DNA from: Clostridium mediterraneense
Lineage (GTDB): Bacteria; Bacillota; Clostridia; Clostridiales; Clostridiaceae
DNA length: 64,000 nucleotides
Direction: 5' to 3'
Assembly: GCF_900091705.1 (NCBI RefSeq)
Contig: NZ_LT594785.1
Coordinates: forward strand, 1,933,830-1,997,829
Under the pieces are notes generated by a model. That model searched no databases and was not told the origin of the DNA. It saw nothing but the letters and a program-made list of their open reading frames with translations. This document shows positions 45,456 to 53,968 of this stretch, in pieces; position 1 is the first letter of the stretch, and every line of letters begins with the position of its first letter. Made by a program: the position numbers and the translations under genes.

Positions 45456-46307
45456 TTATTTATCCTTAGATAAATTTAATTCAAACTCATTTATAAGCTG
45501 ATTTTGATATTCCTCCTTGTATGTATTATTAATAAACTTATTTAATGCTTCACTAGTGAATCTTTCCCATGATTCTTTTTCTTTTTTAACTAATATAGGA
45601 TAATATAAAACTTCATTAGATTTAGCAGATTCATAATCACCTACTGCATCTCCAACCATTAAAACATTTTCTCTATTATACCCTTTTTCAATAAGCTTAC
45701 TTATACAATATGCCTTTGATCCAATATTCTGAGTTAGTACCACATCAACATTATCTAAAAGTCCATGTAATTTCCACTCATCTAAAACAGCTTGTTCATT
45801 TGCAGAAGATACTATTGCTACATCAGCAACTTTCTTCGCTTCTTTTATTCCTTCAGCTACTCCTTCAAATGGACACTTTTCATCATCACTTAAAGAATTG
45901 ATTGATTCATTAACTGCTTTTGACCATGATAAAGCTTTTCTAAGACAAATATTATCAGTCTTTTCTATTTCACTTTCTAAAGATTCATTAGAAAGCTCCT
46001 TTGTCTCTTTAGTCCATCTTACAAACTCATCTACTCCATCAATCTTCTTATATTTATCATTAATTTCAATAAGCGCTAAAGCTAAACCCTTAAATCTATT
46101 TATACCTCTAGTTAAAGTATAGAGATTAACTTCATTCCATTTACTTAATATAGAATCTTTCCATTCTTCTAAATTCCACTCTGTTACCATACAAGGTCCA
46201 AAACATTTAATATGTTTAATATCCATTGTATCCATTGCACAGCCATCAGAATCTATACAAATAAGAAATTCCTTACTTTTAGTAAATTTATCTAAAGCAT
46301 TACTCAT
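45456..46307 (-). CDS. HAD-superfamily hydrolase of unknown substrate in the glucuronide operon
   Basis: 283 aa. HAD motif I is IDSDGCAMD (nucleophile D and acid D two residues on), motif II 'VAIVSSANEQ', motif III/IV 'LTQNIGSKAYCISKLIEKGY...VLMVGDAVGDYESAK'. A large helical cap (~30-140) separates motif I from the rest. It leads the operon with KDG kinase, GH3 and beta-glucuronidase, so a sugar-phosphate phosphatase role is likely, but no such step is needed in the standard pathway. GTAGGTGAAAAT precedes the ATG. Confidence 0.75.
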   Translation of the reverse strand: MSNALDKFTKSKEFLICIDSDGCAMDTMDIKHIKCFGPCMVTEWNLEEWKDSILSKWNEVNLYTLTRGINRFKGLALALIEINDKYKKIDGVDEFVRWTKETKELSNESLESEIEKTDNICLRKALSWSKAVNESINSLSDDEKCPFEGVAEGIKEAKKVADVAIVSSANEQAVLDEWKLHGLLDNVDVVLTQNIGSKAYCISKLIEKGYNRENVLMVGDAVGDYESAKSNEVLYYPILVKKEKESWERFTSEALNKFINNTYKEEYQNQLINEFELNLSKDK

Positions 46308-46382
46308 ATTTTCACCTACTTTTATATTTTTTCTTATAAAAAATATACTTTTATTTCAATTTATATAAAATTTTATTATCGT

Positions 46383-46405
46383 TATACTTGTATACTAGCA
46401 TATTA
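46383..46405. promoter_or_regulatory. Operator of the hexuronate regulon, copy 2
   Basis: Identical over 23 bp to the copy at 39547-39569; core CTTGTATACTAG at 46387-46398. It overlaps the -10 box of the HAD-kdgK-GH3-uidA operon. Confidence 0.8.
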
Positions 46406-46420
46406 GTTATAATATTTCAA
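46392..46420 (-). promoter_or_regulatory. Promoter of the HAD-kdgK-GH3-uidA operon
   Basis: Minus strand: -35 TTGAAA (46415-46420), 17-bp spacer, -10 TAGTAT (46392-46397). Layout is the same as at the other uronate operon, including operator position. Confidence 0.75.
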
Positions 46421-46519
46421 CTATTTTTGAATACCTTTTCAATTTTAATTTTTTCTTAATATAAAATATATAAATTTTAATATTTACCTAATAAAAAAAG
46501 AATAATAATAAGTATAAAA

Positions 46520-46562
46520 AATACAGAAAGTTTCTTAAAAATCAATTAAAACTTTCTGTATT
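46520..46562 (-). terminator. Intrinsic terminator of the phosphotransferase gene
   Basis: AATACAGAAAGTTT / AAAACTTTCTGTATT stem with a 14-nt loop and, on the minus strand, TTTTTTATAC after it; 17 bp after the stop at 46579. Confidence 0.8.
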
Positions 46563-46578
46563 ATATAAACACAATTTA

Positions 46579-47550
46579 TTATTTAGCTATTAATTCTAAA
46601 GCTAGTTTTATAGCATTATCTTTATTTTCTAATCCGCATTTATCATTATTATATTCTATACTCCATACATAACTATCTATAATAGAATATATCATTCTGT
46701 AAATTTTTCTACGTATTTCACTATTAGTATCATCTTTTAAATCTGCTCCATAACCCTTAATAAAATCTTCATTCACTATCCATGGATTTGCAAATTCAAA
46801 ATCAATATCTCCAAATACCGATCTATCTGCATCAATAATTGCTGCAATCTCTTGCTTTCCTTCATTTGATTGAATAAGAATATTACCATCCCATAAATCA
46901 GCATGTATTAAATGTGCTGTTTTAACCGCATCTAATATCTCTTTATACTTTAAAATAACATCTCCAAATAATTTCACTTCATCTTCTGAAAAAATATTAT
47001 AATCTATATAATTTTGTTTAGACTCCATAATCTCATTATATAAATATTCACTCCATAAATTAAATCCATTTCCTTTTGAAACATCATATACCCTTCCAAA
47101 CTTATTTGAATTTATATTATGAATTTTAGCTATATAATTACCTAGCTTTTTATAAATATCAGATTTTATTTCATTTGATAAATCTACTTCTGATAATGGT
47201 TTACTAACTATATATTCTAAAATCATATAGTTACGATTAATTATTTCTCTTGTTGTATCACAGTTAATTATTGTTGAACAAGGTATATCTTCTTTTTTCA
47301 AAATACTATATACCTTTTCTTCAGCAAGCATTAAATTATGTTCAAAAGGTAAAAGTAATTCTTGATTACTTGGCCCTACTCTAAGTATTATTTCACTTTT
47401 CAAGTCTAGTAACTTTATATGATACGTAGTATTAAATAAACCACCAGAAATTAATCTAGCTTCAAACTTATCTACTCCAAAATTTGATTTTATAATCTTA
47501 TTTAACTCATTATAACTTAACTCTTTATAAATCTTTGAATTCTTATTCAT
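46579..47550 (-). CDS. Aminoglycoside phosphotransferase-family kinase (APH/choline kinase-like)
   Basis: 323 aa. Protein-kinase-like fold with the catalytic loop 'LIHADLWDGNILI' (H-D-N) and the metal-binding 'AAIIDADRSVFGD'. The N-terminal lobe holds 'IILRVGPSNQELL' and a nucleotide pocket. Family members phosphorylate antibiotics, fructosamine, choline or similar small molecules; substrate is unknown here. AAAGGGG lies ~10 nt before the ATG. Single-gene unit; the following 47551-47767 gap shows no gene. Confidence 0.8.
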   Translation of the reverse strand: MNKNSKIYKELSYNELNKIIKSNFGVDKFEARLISGGLFNTTYHIKLLDLKSEIILRVGPSNQELLLPFEHNLMLAEEKVYSILKKEDIPCSTIINCDTTREIINRNYMILEYIVSKPLSEVDLSNEIKSDIYKKLGNYIAKIHNINSNKFGRVYDVSKGNGFNLWSEYLYNEIMESKQNYIDYNIFSEDEVKLFGDVILKYKEILDAVKTAHLIHADLWDGNILIQSNEGKQEIAAIIDADRSVFGDIDFEFANPWIVNEDFIKGYGADLKDDTNSEIRRKIYRMIYSIIDSYVWSIEYNNDKCGLENKDNAIKLALELIAK

Positions 47551-47767
47551 ACACCAATATCCCCTTTATTACTATAAATATCTTAAATTATAGCAAGCAT
47601 AAATTAGATATCAATTAGTAATATATATATTATCATATTTTTTCCACTTTATATATTAAAAGTCCATATAAAATCTTTATATAAATTATTAATTGAGCTT
47701 TAAGTTATGGTTATAGAGTTTTATTATTAGAATAAATATAAGATATAGCAATTTATATTGGTGTAAT

Positions 47768-48184
47768 ATGAATTTTGAAGAATTTTTTAATTCCTATTGT
47801 GGAAATTTTAATAATAATACAAATGGATTTGGATGTAATGATATTCCAGGAGGCTTTCAAGATGTAGATCCTAGTTTATTTATAACACTAAGCTCATTAA
47901 TTGGCCTTATATCAGCTCAAAATTTACCTTCAAATGTTCAAGCTGCAATTGGAAATTGGCTCTTACTACTAGGTCAATCTATGCTAACCTATAATTCTCA
48001 ACTACAGTATTTTCAAAATGGTCCTGGTGATTTTTTTGATATTAGAAATAAGAATAAAGATAATAATGATTGTTCCACTTCTTCTAAAGAATCAAATGAT
48101 TGTAATTGTGAGGAAGAAATAAAAAAATTAAAAAAGCAAATTGAAAAACTCTCTAAAAAAATAGACAAATTAGAAAGTAAATAA
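47768..48184 (+). CDS. Conserved clostridial hypothetical protein with coiled-coil tail
   Basis: 138 aa. N-terminal Asn/Gly/Phe-rich segment, a hydrophobic core 'LFITLSSLIGLISAQNLPSNVQAAIGNWLLLLGQSMLTYNSQ', a Cys-containing linker, and a Lys/Glu coiled coil at the end (EEEIKKLKKQIEKLSKKIDKL). The core recalls small proteins of unknown role common in Clostridium and the protein at 19724-20128. The ribosome binding site (TTGGTG) is weak. Function unknown. Confidence 0.6.
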   Translation: MNFEEFFNSYCGNFNNNTNGFGCNDIPGGFQDVDPSLFITLSSLIGLISAQNLPSNVQAAIGNWLLLLGQSMLTYNSQLQYFQNGPGDFFDIRNKNKDNNDCSTSSKESNDCNCEEEIKKLKKQIEKLSKKIDKLESK

Positions 48185-48314
48185 GATTTTAACATAATCT
48201 TAAATTTACTTCTTAATAAAAAAATAGTTATTCATACTAATATACATATATTACTCTTTATCAAAAGGTAATTTAAATAAAAGAATTGAATAACTTATTA
48301 TGGAGGTGATTTTA

Positions 48315-48533
48315 ATGAGAAAATTAAATAATTATCATTTAATTGGTTTATTATTTCTAGGAATTTATCTATTTTCAATTACTTTCAACCTACTTCCTAC
48401 TTTCCTAGAATGTTTCTTTATGGGTATATCACTTGCCTTTACATTAATAGGTGCTTATGCATATAATCACGATATGTCCAAATTAAGAAACTATAAAATG
48501 AATCTCTTTAGAAAATATCTAAAGAGATTATAA
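48315..48533 (+). CDS. Small membrane protein
   Basis: 72 aa with two membrane helices (HLIGLLFLGIYLFSITFNLL and ECFFMGISLAFTLIGAYAY) and a basic C-terminus (FRKYLKRL). The ATG at 48315 follows a near-perfect GGAGGTGA. Own terminator downstream. Family not recognised. Confidence 0.65.
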   Translation: MRKLNNYHLIGLLFLGIYLFSITFNLLPTFLECFFMGISLAFTLIGAYAYNHDMSKLRNYKMNLFRKYLKRL

Positions 48534-48545
48534 TAATCTACAAAA

Positions 48546-48582
48546 AATAAAAGAAGGATAATTTTTTTATCCTTCTTTTATT
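48546..48582 (+). terminator. Intrinsic terminator
   Basis: AATAAAAGAAGGATAA / TTATCCTTCTTTTATT hairpin with a short T loop, ending TTACTTT, 12 bp after the small membrane protein gene. Confidence 0.8.
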
Positions 48583-48725
48583 ACTTTCTATAATTAATTT
48601 CTTTTAATATAAATTAAAAGAACTATAAAATATATTAGAATATCTTTAAACTAAATATTAATTGTTATAAATTAGATAAAAATATATAATATTAATATAA
48701 AATAAAAGGTATATAAGGGGTAAAT

Positions 48726-49115
48726 ATGAAGATTAGCAAAAAATCAAATAAAAAATATACTCATAATTCACTAATACATAAAAATAGATTTACTACACTT
48801 ATTAAAGATAAAATAAAAAAGATAAGTTATAAAACAATAATATTAGTACTTTATTTGCTACTATTAGCTTTTATGCTTTATTTAAATTTTAAAAATGATT
48901 CTATTAATATTAGTTTAATCTTTGAATTAATTCTGTTCTCTGCAATTAGTATAATATGTTTAAAATTTACTAATATCGTTTTTTTGTTTGATCACTTTTT
49001 TTCAATAAACAATATATCAGAAGATGATATGTCAGATACTTATAATATATATATTAAGTTAGTAGGTATTAGTTTTAGCTTATATATTCTTTTTGTTTTA
49101 ATACAAAATCTATGA
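48726..49115 (+). CDS. Hypothetical membrane protein
   Basis: 129 aa. Basic N-terminus (~1-35) and three or four hydrophobic segments (IILVLYLLLLAFMLYL; ISLIFELILFSAISIICL; IVFLFDHFF; LVGISFSLYILFVLIQ). AAGGGG lies 5 nt before the ATG. No recognised family and no partner gene. Confidence 0.6.
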   Translation: MKISKKSNKKYTHNSLIHKNRFTTLIKDKIKKISYKTIILVLYLLLLAFMLYLNFKNDSINISLIFELILFSAISIICLKFTNIVFLFDHFFSINNISEDDMSDTYNIYIKLVGISFSLYILFVLIQNL

Positions 49116-49195
49116 TACAACTATTTATTTTTTGATTTCTTAAATCTAAATAATTTCTACTCATTTTCACATACTTTTATATATTCTTTCAAATA

Positions 49196-49256
49196 AAAAA
49201 TATCTTATATTAATAAACAGTATCATATACTTTTAAATTAATATAAGATGTTTTTA
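49196..49256. terminator. Bidirectional terminator between convergent genes
   Basis: AAATATCTTATATTAAT / ATTAATATAAGAT-TTTT arms with a ~24-nt loop and T/A runs outside, between the genes ending at 49115 (+) and 49312 (-). Confidence 0.6.
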
Positions 49257-49311
49257 TTTATCTATTATTTTCAAGTTAATATATCTTTAAAATATAATTC
49301 TTTAATATATC

Positions 49312-50229
49312 TTAAAGATTTTCTTTATAGAAAGCTTCTAATTTTTCAACAGCTTTTTTCACTGGTTCTTCTTTATCATATAAATCATAATGACTTACAC
49401 CTTCAATAATAAATAAATCTTTTTTCTTTGAAGCTGCCTTATTATAAAGTTCATGACCATCTCTATATGAGCCAAATGCTCCTTGTACATCACCAACAAT
49501 AATTTGTAAAGGTTGAGTTAATAAGCTTTCAGCTAAATTGAAAGCATCAAAAGCTAATACTGAGCCTAAGCTAACAAAGTTTAATTTATTTGGAGAATTA
49601 GGACTTTGTCCTCTTGAAGTTGTGTAATAATCAACAGCTTCTATAATATCTATATCATTAATACCAGCTTGTTCTCTTTCTTCTTGATTTCTAGGAATCC
49701 AATTTGTAATTAGAGTTTCAGCTCCTCTAGCTTCAGCAGTACGTTGAGCTCCAATTGCTTCTAATGTTTGAATAGGATCAGCACTTTCACGATATACTCT
49801 TCCAATATTAGCACCAACAACTGTACCAACTGCTTTAATTCTCTTTTCTGTCATTGCAGCATTTGCAGCATATCCACCACCTGCACAAACTCCTAATACA
49901 CCAATACGATTTTCATCTACAAAATCAAGTGTAGTTAAATAATCTACTGCTGATCTAATATCTTCAACTCTTGCAGCTGGATCTTCAATATATCTTGGTT
50001 CTCCTTCACTTTCACCTTGATATGATGCATCAAATACAATTGTTACATATCCTAGCTCTGCAAGTTTTTCAGCATAAATACCAGCTGTTTGTTCCTTGCA
50101 GCTACTTCCTGGGTGAACACAAACAATTGCAGCATTTTTCTTTTCTTCAGCACCTTCAGGTATATTTAAAATAGCTGCTACATTTAATCCACGTGCTTTA
50201 AATTTTATATTCTTTTTATTAATCCTCAT
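49312..50229 (-). CDS. Alpha/beta hydrolase (dienelactone-hydrolase-like)
   Basis: 305 aa. Alpha/beta-hydrolase fold with 'VCVHPGSSCKEQ' oxyanion region, nucleophile elbow GVCAGGGYA (Cys instead of Ser, as in dienelactone hydrolases) and a final His in 'EGVSHYDLYD'. Substrate unknown. ATG at 50229 follows AAAGGTGG. Divergent from a TetR regulator, with operator-like palindromes between; such pairs respond to electrophilic or toxic small molecules (inference). Confidence 0.82.
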   Translation of the reverse strand: MRINKKNIKFKARGLNVAAILNIPEGAEEKKNAAIVCVHPGSSCKEQTAGIYAEKLAELGYVTIVFDASYQGESEGEPRYIEDPAARVEDIRSAVDYLTTLDFVDENRIGVLGVCAGGGYAANAAMTEKRIKAVGTVVGANIGRVYRESADPIQTLEAIGAQRTAEARGAETLITNWIPRNQEEREQAGINDIDIIEAVDYYTTSRGQSPNSPNKLNFVSLGSVLAFDAFNLAESLLTQPLQIIVGDVQGAFGSYRDGHELYNKAASKKKDLFIIEGVSHYDLYDKEEPVKKAVEKLEAFYKENL

Positions 50230-50260
50230 ATTTATTACCACCTTTTATTAATTTTAATTT

Positions 50261-50290
50261 TACACTTGAGAGTTTTATTACTCTCGTGTA
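50261..50290. promoter_or_regulatory. Imperfect inverted repeat at the hydrolase transcription start
   Basis: TACACTTGAGAG / CTCTCGTGTA arms (a 2-bp difference) around an 8-bp centre, just downstream of the hydrolase -10 box. Either a second operator or a 5' leader hairpin. Confidence 0.5.
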
Positions 50291-50295
50291 TATTT

Positions 50296-50324
50296 ATATT
50301 AAAATATAAATAGTATTACTTCAA
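50296..50324 (-). promoter_or_regulatory. Promoter of the hydrolase gene
   Basis: Minus strand: -35 TTGAAG (50319-50324), 17-bp spacer, -10 TAATAT (50296-50301), leaving a leader of about 60 nt. Confidence 0.65.
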
Positions 50325-50342
50325 TTACCACTTCTACATCTT

Positions 50343-50358
50343 TGTGTATTAATACACA
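50343..50358. promoter_or_regulatory. TetR-type operator between the hydrolase and TetR genes
   Basis: TGTGTATTAATACACA is a perfect 16-bp palindrome, 39 bp upstream of the TetR ATG and just beyond the -35 of the hydrolase promoter. Likely site for the TetR protein, controlling both directions. Confidence 0.7.
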
Positions 50359-50397
50359 CTTTTTAAAATATGTATATTAAATAAAAGGAGTTTTTAT

Positions 50398-50952
50398 ATG
50401 GACAATAAAATAGATAGAAGAATTATAAAATCACAAAAGTTAATTCAATCTACATTTCTAACAATGTTAATTAAAGATGGCTTTGATGAAATAACAGTAA
50501 AGAGAATTACTGAAGAAGCTGATATAAGTAGAAAAACATTTTATCTACACTATTTAGATAAATATGATTTACTAGATACAATAGTTAAAAATCAATTAAA
50601 AGAACTAGAAGAAATTTGTGAGCAAAAAAAAGATAAAGGTTTTATAGAAGGTACAATAATTTGGTTTGAGTATTTTGATGAGCATAAAAATTTCTTTTCA
50701 GCATTATTTGCAAGTCAAAGCACTGTATCATTTAGAAAACAATTACTAAATTTTATGATGAATGAATTAAGTAAAAAAATAAATAAAATAAGTCCTGAAA
50801 AAAATTCAGAAATACTTATAAGATTTTTAGCTATGGCTGTTTTAGGCATTATAGAATCCTTCTTATTAGATGAGTTAGATTCTAGTACAGAAGAAATAGC
50901 AAAAGAAGTTGGTAAGCTACTTTTACATAATATATCTCCCTCTTCAAATTAA
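50398..50952 (+). CDS. TetR-family transcriptional regulator
   Basis: 184 aa. TetR helix-turn-helix at ~8-55 ('ITVKRITEEADISRKTFYLHYLDKYDLL') and a C-terminal ligand domain of the TetR_C_33-like group, similar in layout to the regulator at 28824-29405. AAAAGGAG supports the ATG. Probably represses the divergent hydrolase gene and itself. Confidence 0.88.
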   Translation: MDNKIDRRIIKSQKLIQSTFLTMLIKDGFDEITVKRITEEADISRKTFYLHYLDKYDLLDTIVKNQLKELEEICEQKKDKGFIEGTIIWFEYFDEHKNFFSALFASQSTVSFRKQLLNFMMNELSKKINKISPEKNSEILIRFLAMAVLGIIESFLLDELDSSTEEIAKEVGKLLLHNISPSSN

Positions 50953-50991
50953 ATATAAAACTATAATAAAAATTTACTCTTTAAATAGATA

Positions 50992-51017
50992 TAGGGATAG
51001 AACAATTTCTATCCCTA
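50992..51017. terminator. Hairpin between convergent genes
   Basis: TAGGGATAGAA / TTTCTATCCCTA stem between the TetR stop and the CoA-disulfide reductase stop. It lacks a strong T run on either side, so termination may be weak. Confidence 0.45.
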
Positions 51018-51060
51018 CATTTATTTAATTCCAAGATATTTTACTGAATATCAAAGGCTA

Positions 51061-53553
51061 TTAAATAAATAAATTAAGTCCACTTTTTTCAGTATCGCCT
51101 AGATAAGTTGCAACCCCTGCTATTTCAACTCCATCAATAAGCTCTTCCTTTTTTATTCCCATTAAGTCCATAGACATAGAACAAGCTACAAGTTTAACCC
51201 CAAGTTTAATTGCATTTTCAATCATTGTTTCAAGGCTATCAACATTATTCTTTTCCATGATTCCCTTAATCATTTTAGCTCCCATTCCACCCATATTCAT
51301 TTTTGAAAGTGGAAGTTTCCCAGCATGACTTGGGAGCATCATATCAAACATTTTTTCCATACCTTCTTTTTTAATATTTTCTTTTGTTCCTTTTTTCAAT
51401 ATATTAAGTCCCCAGAATGTAAAGAACATTGTAACCTTTTTCCCCATGCTAGCAGCACCTGTTGCTATTATAAATGAGGCTATTGCTTTATCCAACTCTC
51501 CACTAAATACAACTAATGTTGCTCCATCTTTTTCTTCTGTAGCAATTTCCTTCTCTTTAGTAATAGATTTTTTTATTTTAACATTAAAACATTTTTCTTC
51601 TTTAGAAAATGAGCTCTCTAAAAGTTCATTCCCTGTTGAATCACACCAAGATTTTATATCTCTTTTAAAAGCTGAATCACTAGCCTTTACTTCTAAAATA
51701 TCTCCATCTTCTATTTTTTCTATTTCTTCATATACTCTTCTAATAGGGCCTGGACATTGTAATCCACAAGCATCAACACTTATAACTTTACTCACTTTAT
51801 TTTCTACTTGAATCTTTTCTCTAGAAGTTTCACTAGCTCTATTAGTAACAGCAACCTCTTGTAATATACCATTTTCATTTCTATCTTCTCTATCATCTCT
51901 TTGAGCTTTTTGTTCCCTCTTAATAAAACTATATAAATCATATCCACCATCAATATTTCTACATTCAAATCCATTTTGAACTAATATTCTATAAGCTAAA
52001 TATGAACGAAGTCCACTTTTACAATGAATATTTATAACTTTATCTTTAGGAATTTCTGAAATTCTTTCTCTAAGTTCTCCTAATGGTATATTATAAGAAC
52101 TTTTAATTACTCCACTTGATAATTCTATTTTATTTCTTACATCAAGAATAAATTCTCCATTTTCTATAAGTGAATCTACCTCAAATATATCTCTTACTTT
52201 AACATCTCCCTCTAATACATTTGATACAACATATCCTGCCATATTTACTGGATCTTTGGCTGAAGAATATGGTGGAGCATAACAAAGTTCTAAATCTGCT
52301 AAATCATAAGCTTTTATTCCACCTTTAATTGCAGTAGCAATTACATCTATTCTTTTCTCAACACCATCAAGCCCTACTCCCTGAGCCCCTAAAATATCTC
52401 CCTCACTATTAAATAATAATTTTATATATACTGGGAATGCACCAGGGTAATATCCAGCATGTGAATTAGCCTGTATATGAATAGCTTTATACTCTATTCC
52501 TAATCTTTTTAATAACTTTTCACTATTTCCAGTTGATGCAACAGTTAAATCAAATACTTTTGCAACACTACTTCCCATTGTTCCATTATATCTTGCATCC
52601 CTTCCACAAATATTATCTGCAACAAGTCTTCCTTGTCTATTAGCTGGCCAAGCAAGTGGTATCATAGTTTTTCCACCATTTATAAAATCTCTAACTTCAA
52701 CGGCATCTCCAAGTGCATAGATATTAGAATCTGACGTTCTCATATACTCATCAACTATTATAGCTCCTCTTTGATTTAACTCAAGTCCAGCATCTTTGGC
52801 TATCTTACTTTCTGGTTTAACACCAATAGAAAATATAGTTAAATCAGAATTTAATTTTAAACCACTCTTAAGTGTTAATAATTTACCCTCATCTTCAAAC
52901 ATCTCAACTGTATCTTCAAATATTAAATTAACACCTTTCTCTCTTAAATGATCATGAACTATTGTAGCCATTTCAAAATCTATTGGTGGCATAACTTGAT
53001 TGTCTAATTGAACTAATGTCACATTAATTCCTCTCTCTACAAGATTCTCAATCATTTCTATACCAATAAAACCTCCACCAATAACAACAGCATTTTTAAT
53101 ATCATTATTATCAACATGAGCTTTTATTTTATCTGTATCAGGAATATTTCTTAATGTAAAAAGATTCTTAGCATTTTCAATTCCACTAATCGGGAACATA
53201 ACTGGTTTTGCTCCAGGAGATAAAACTAATACATCATAAGTTTCTTTATATACCTTTCCAGTTTCAATTTCTTTTACAGTTACTTCTTTAGCCTCTCTAT
53301 CTATTGAAATAACCTCTGATAAATTTCTTATATCCATATTAAACTTTTTAGACATTTCCTCTTTTGTCTGGATTAAAAGTTTACTTCTATCTTTAATAGT
53401 TTCCCCTATATAATAAGGTAGTCCACAATTTGCAAATGATATATATTCACCTTTTTCAAAAAGTATTATTTCTATATTTTCATCTAATCTTCTAAGTCTT
53501 GCAGCTGTACTAGCACCTCCTGCAACTCCTCCAACAATAATCACCTTTTTCAT
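51061..53553 (-). CDS. CoA-disulfide reductase-like fusion: FAD/NAD(P)H reductase + rhodanese + TusA + DsrE
   Basis: 830-aa cytoplasmic multidomain protein for sulfane sulfur or CoA persulfide reduction. Residues ~1-445: FAD/NAD reductase with GGVAGGASTAARLRR and the redox C43 in FANCGLPYYIG. ~455-545: rhodanese, catalytic Cys in NIHCKSGLRS. ~590-660: TusA-like, VDACGLQCPGP. ~670-830: DsrE2-like domain with 'ACSMSMDLMGI'. All active Cys are present, so sulfur can pass between domains in one chain. AGGAGG precedes the ATG. A strong promoter lies ~140 bp upstream. Confidence 0.92.
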   Translation of the reverse strand: MKKVIIVGGVAGGASTAARLRRLDENIEIILFEKGEYISFANCGLPYYIGETIKDRSKLLIQTKEEMSKKFNMDIRNLSEVISIDREAKEVTVKEIETGKVYKETYDVLVLSPGAKPVMFPISGIENAKNLFTLRNIPDTDKIKAHVDNNDIKNAVVIGGGFIGIEMIENLVERGINVTLVQLDNQVMPPIDFEMATIVHDHLREKGVNLIFEDTVEMFEDEGKLLTLKSGLKLNSDLTIFSIGVKPESKIAKDAGLELNQRGAIIVDEYMRTSDSNIYALGDAVEVRDFINGGKTMIPLAWPANRQGRLVADNICGRDARYNGTMGSSVAKVFDLTVASTGNSEKLLKRLGIEYKAIHIQANSHAGYYPGAFPVYIKLLFNSEGDILGAQGVGLDGVEKRIDVIATAIKGGIKAYDLADLELCYAPPYSSAKDPVNMAGYVVSNVLEGDVKVRDIFEVDSLIENGEFILDVRNKIELSSGVIKSSYNIPLGELRERISEIPKDKVINIHCKSGLRSYLAYRILVQNGFECRNIDGGYDLYSFIKREQKAQRDDREDRNENGILQEVAVTNRASETSREKIQVENKVSKVISVDACGLQCPGPIRRVYEEIEKIEDGDILEVKASDSAFKRDIKSWCDSTGNELLESSFSKEEKCFNVKIKKSITKEKEIATEEKDGATLVVFSGELDKAIASFIIATGAASMGKKVTMFFTFWGLNILKKGTKENIKKEGMEKMFDMMLPSHAGKLPLSKMNMGGMGAKMIKGIMEKNNVDSLETMIENAIKLGVKLVACSMSMDLMGIKKEELIDGVEIAGVATYLGDTEKSGLNLFI

Positions 53554-53693
53554 TAAAATTTCCTCCTACTAACTATTACTCTATTTAAATAATTTTATTT
53601 TTTAATTTATAAGTTTTTCTAATCTTTCAATAAAGCATTTATTACATCTTTAACTTTGATATTTTATATTTATCAATAAATCTCTATATTCAA

Positions 53694-53722
53694 ATAATAT
53701 GATTTAGTTTGTAATTTGTCAA
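53694..53722 (-). promoter_or_regulatory. Promoter of the CoA-disulfide reductase fusion gene
   Basis: Minus strand: -35 TTGACA (53717-53722, perfect consensus), 17-bp spacer, -10 TATTAT (53694-53699). It leaves a leader of about 130 nt without a recognised riboswitch. The rest of the 53554-53968 gap shows only this promoter and the terminator below. Confidence 0.7.
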
Positions 53723-53848
53723 CCTATTTTTGTAAAAAAGTACTATTTACTTAGAAACTTCTTCATAAACACATATTTCACTAAACTATTTATTAAATAA
53801 TCTAAAAATACTAATCTTTTTATTGGACTACTACTATATAAAAAGATA

Positions 53849-53878
53849 AAAAATCCACAATATTTATCGTGGATTTTT
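53849..53878 (-). terminator. Intrinsic terminator of the dihydrouridine synthase gene
   Basis: AAAAATCCAC / GTGGATTTTT perfect 10-bp stem with a 10-nt loop, flanked by T's on the minus strand; ~90 bp after the dus stop. Confidence 0.7.
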
Positions 53879-53968
53879 CTTAGAAACACTATATAATTGT
53901 ATCTTTTAAAATTACTATAATTTATATAAAATAATTTAATAACAGCTTATTCCATCTATAGCTTTACT

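Noticed and set aside
51446-51811. Plus-strand 121-aa frame within the CoA-disulfide reductase fusion
   Set aside because: Antisense shadow of the rhodanese-TusA-DsrE region; no start signal and no recognisable motif.
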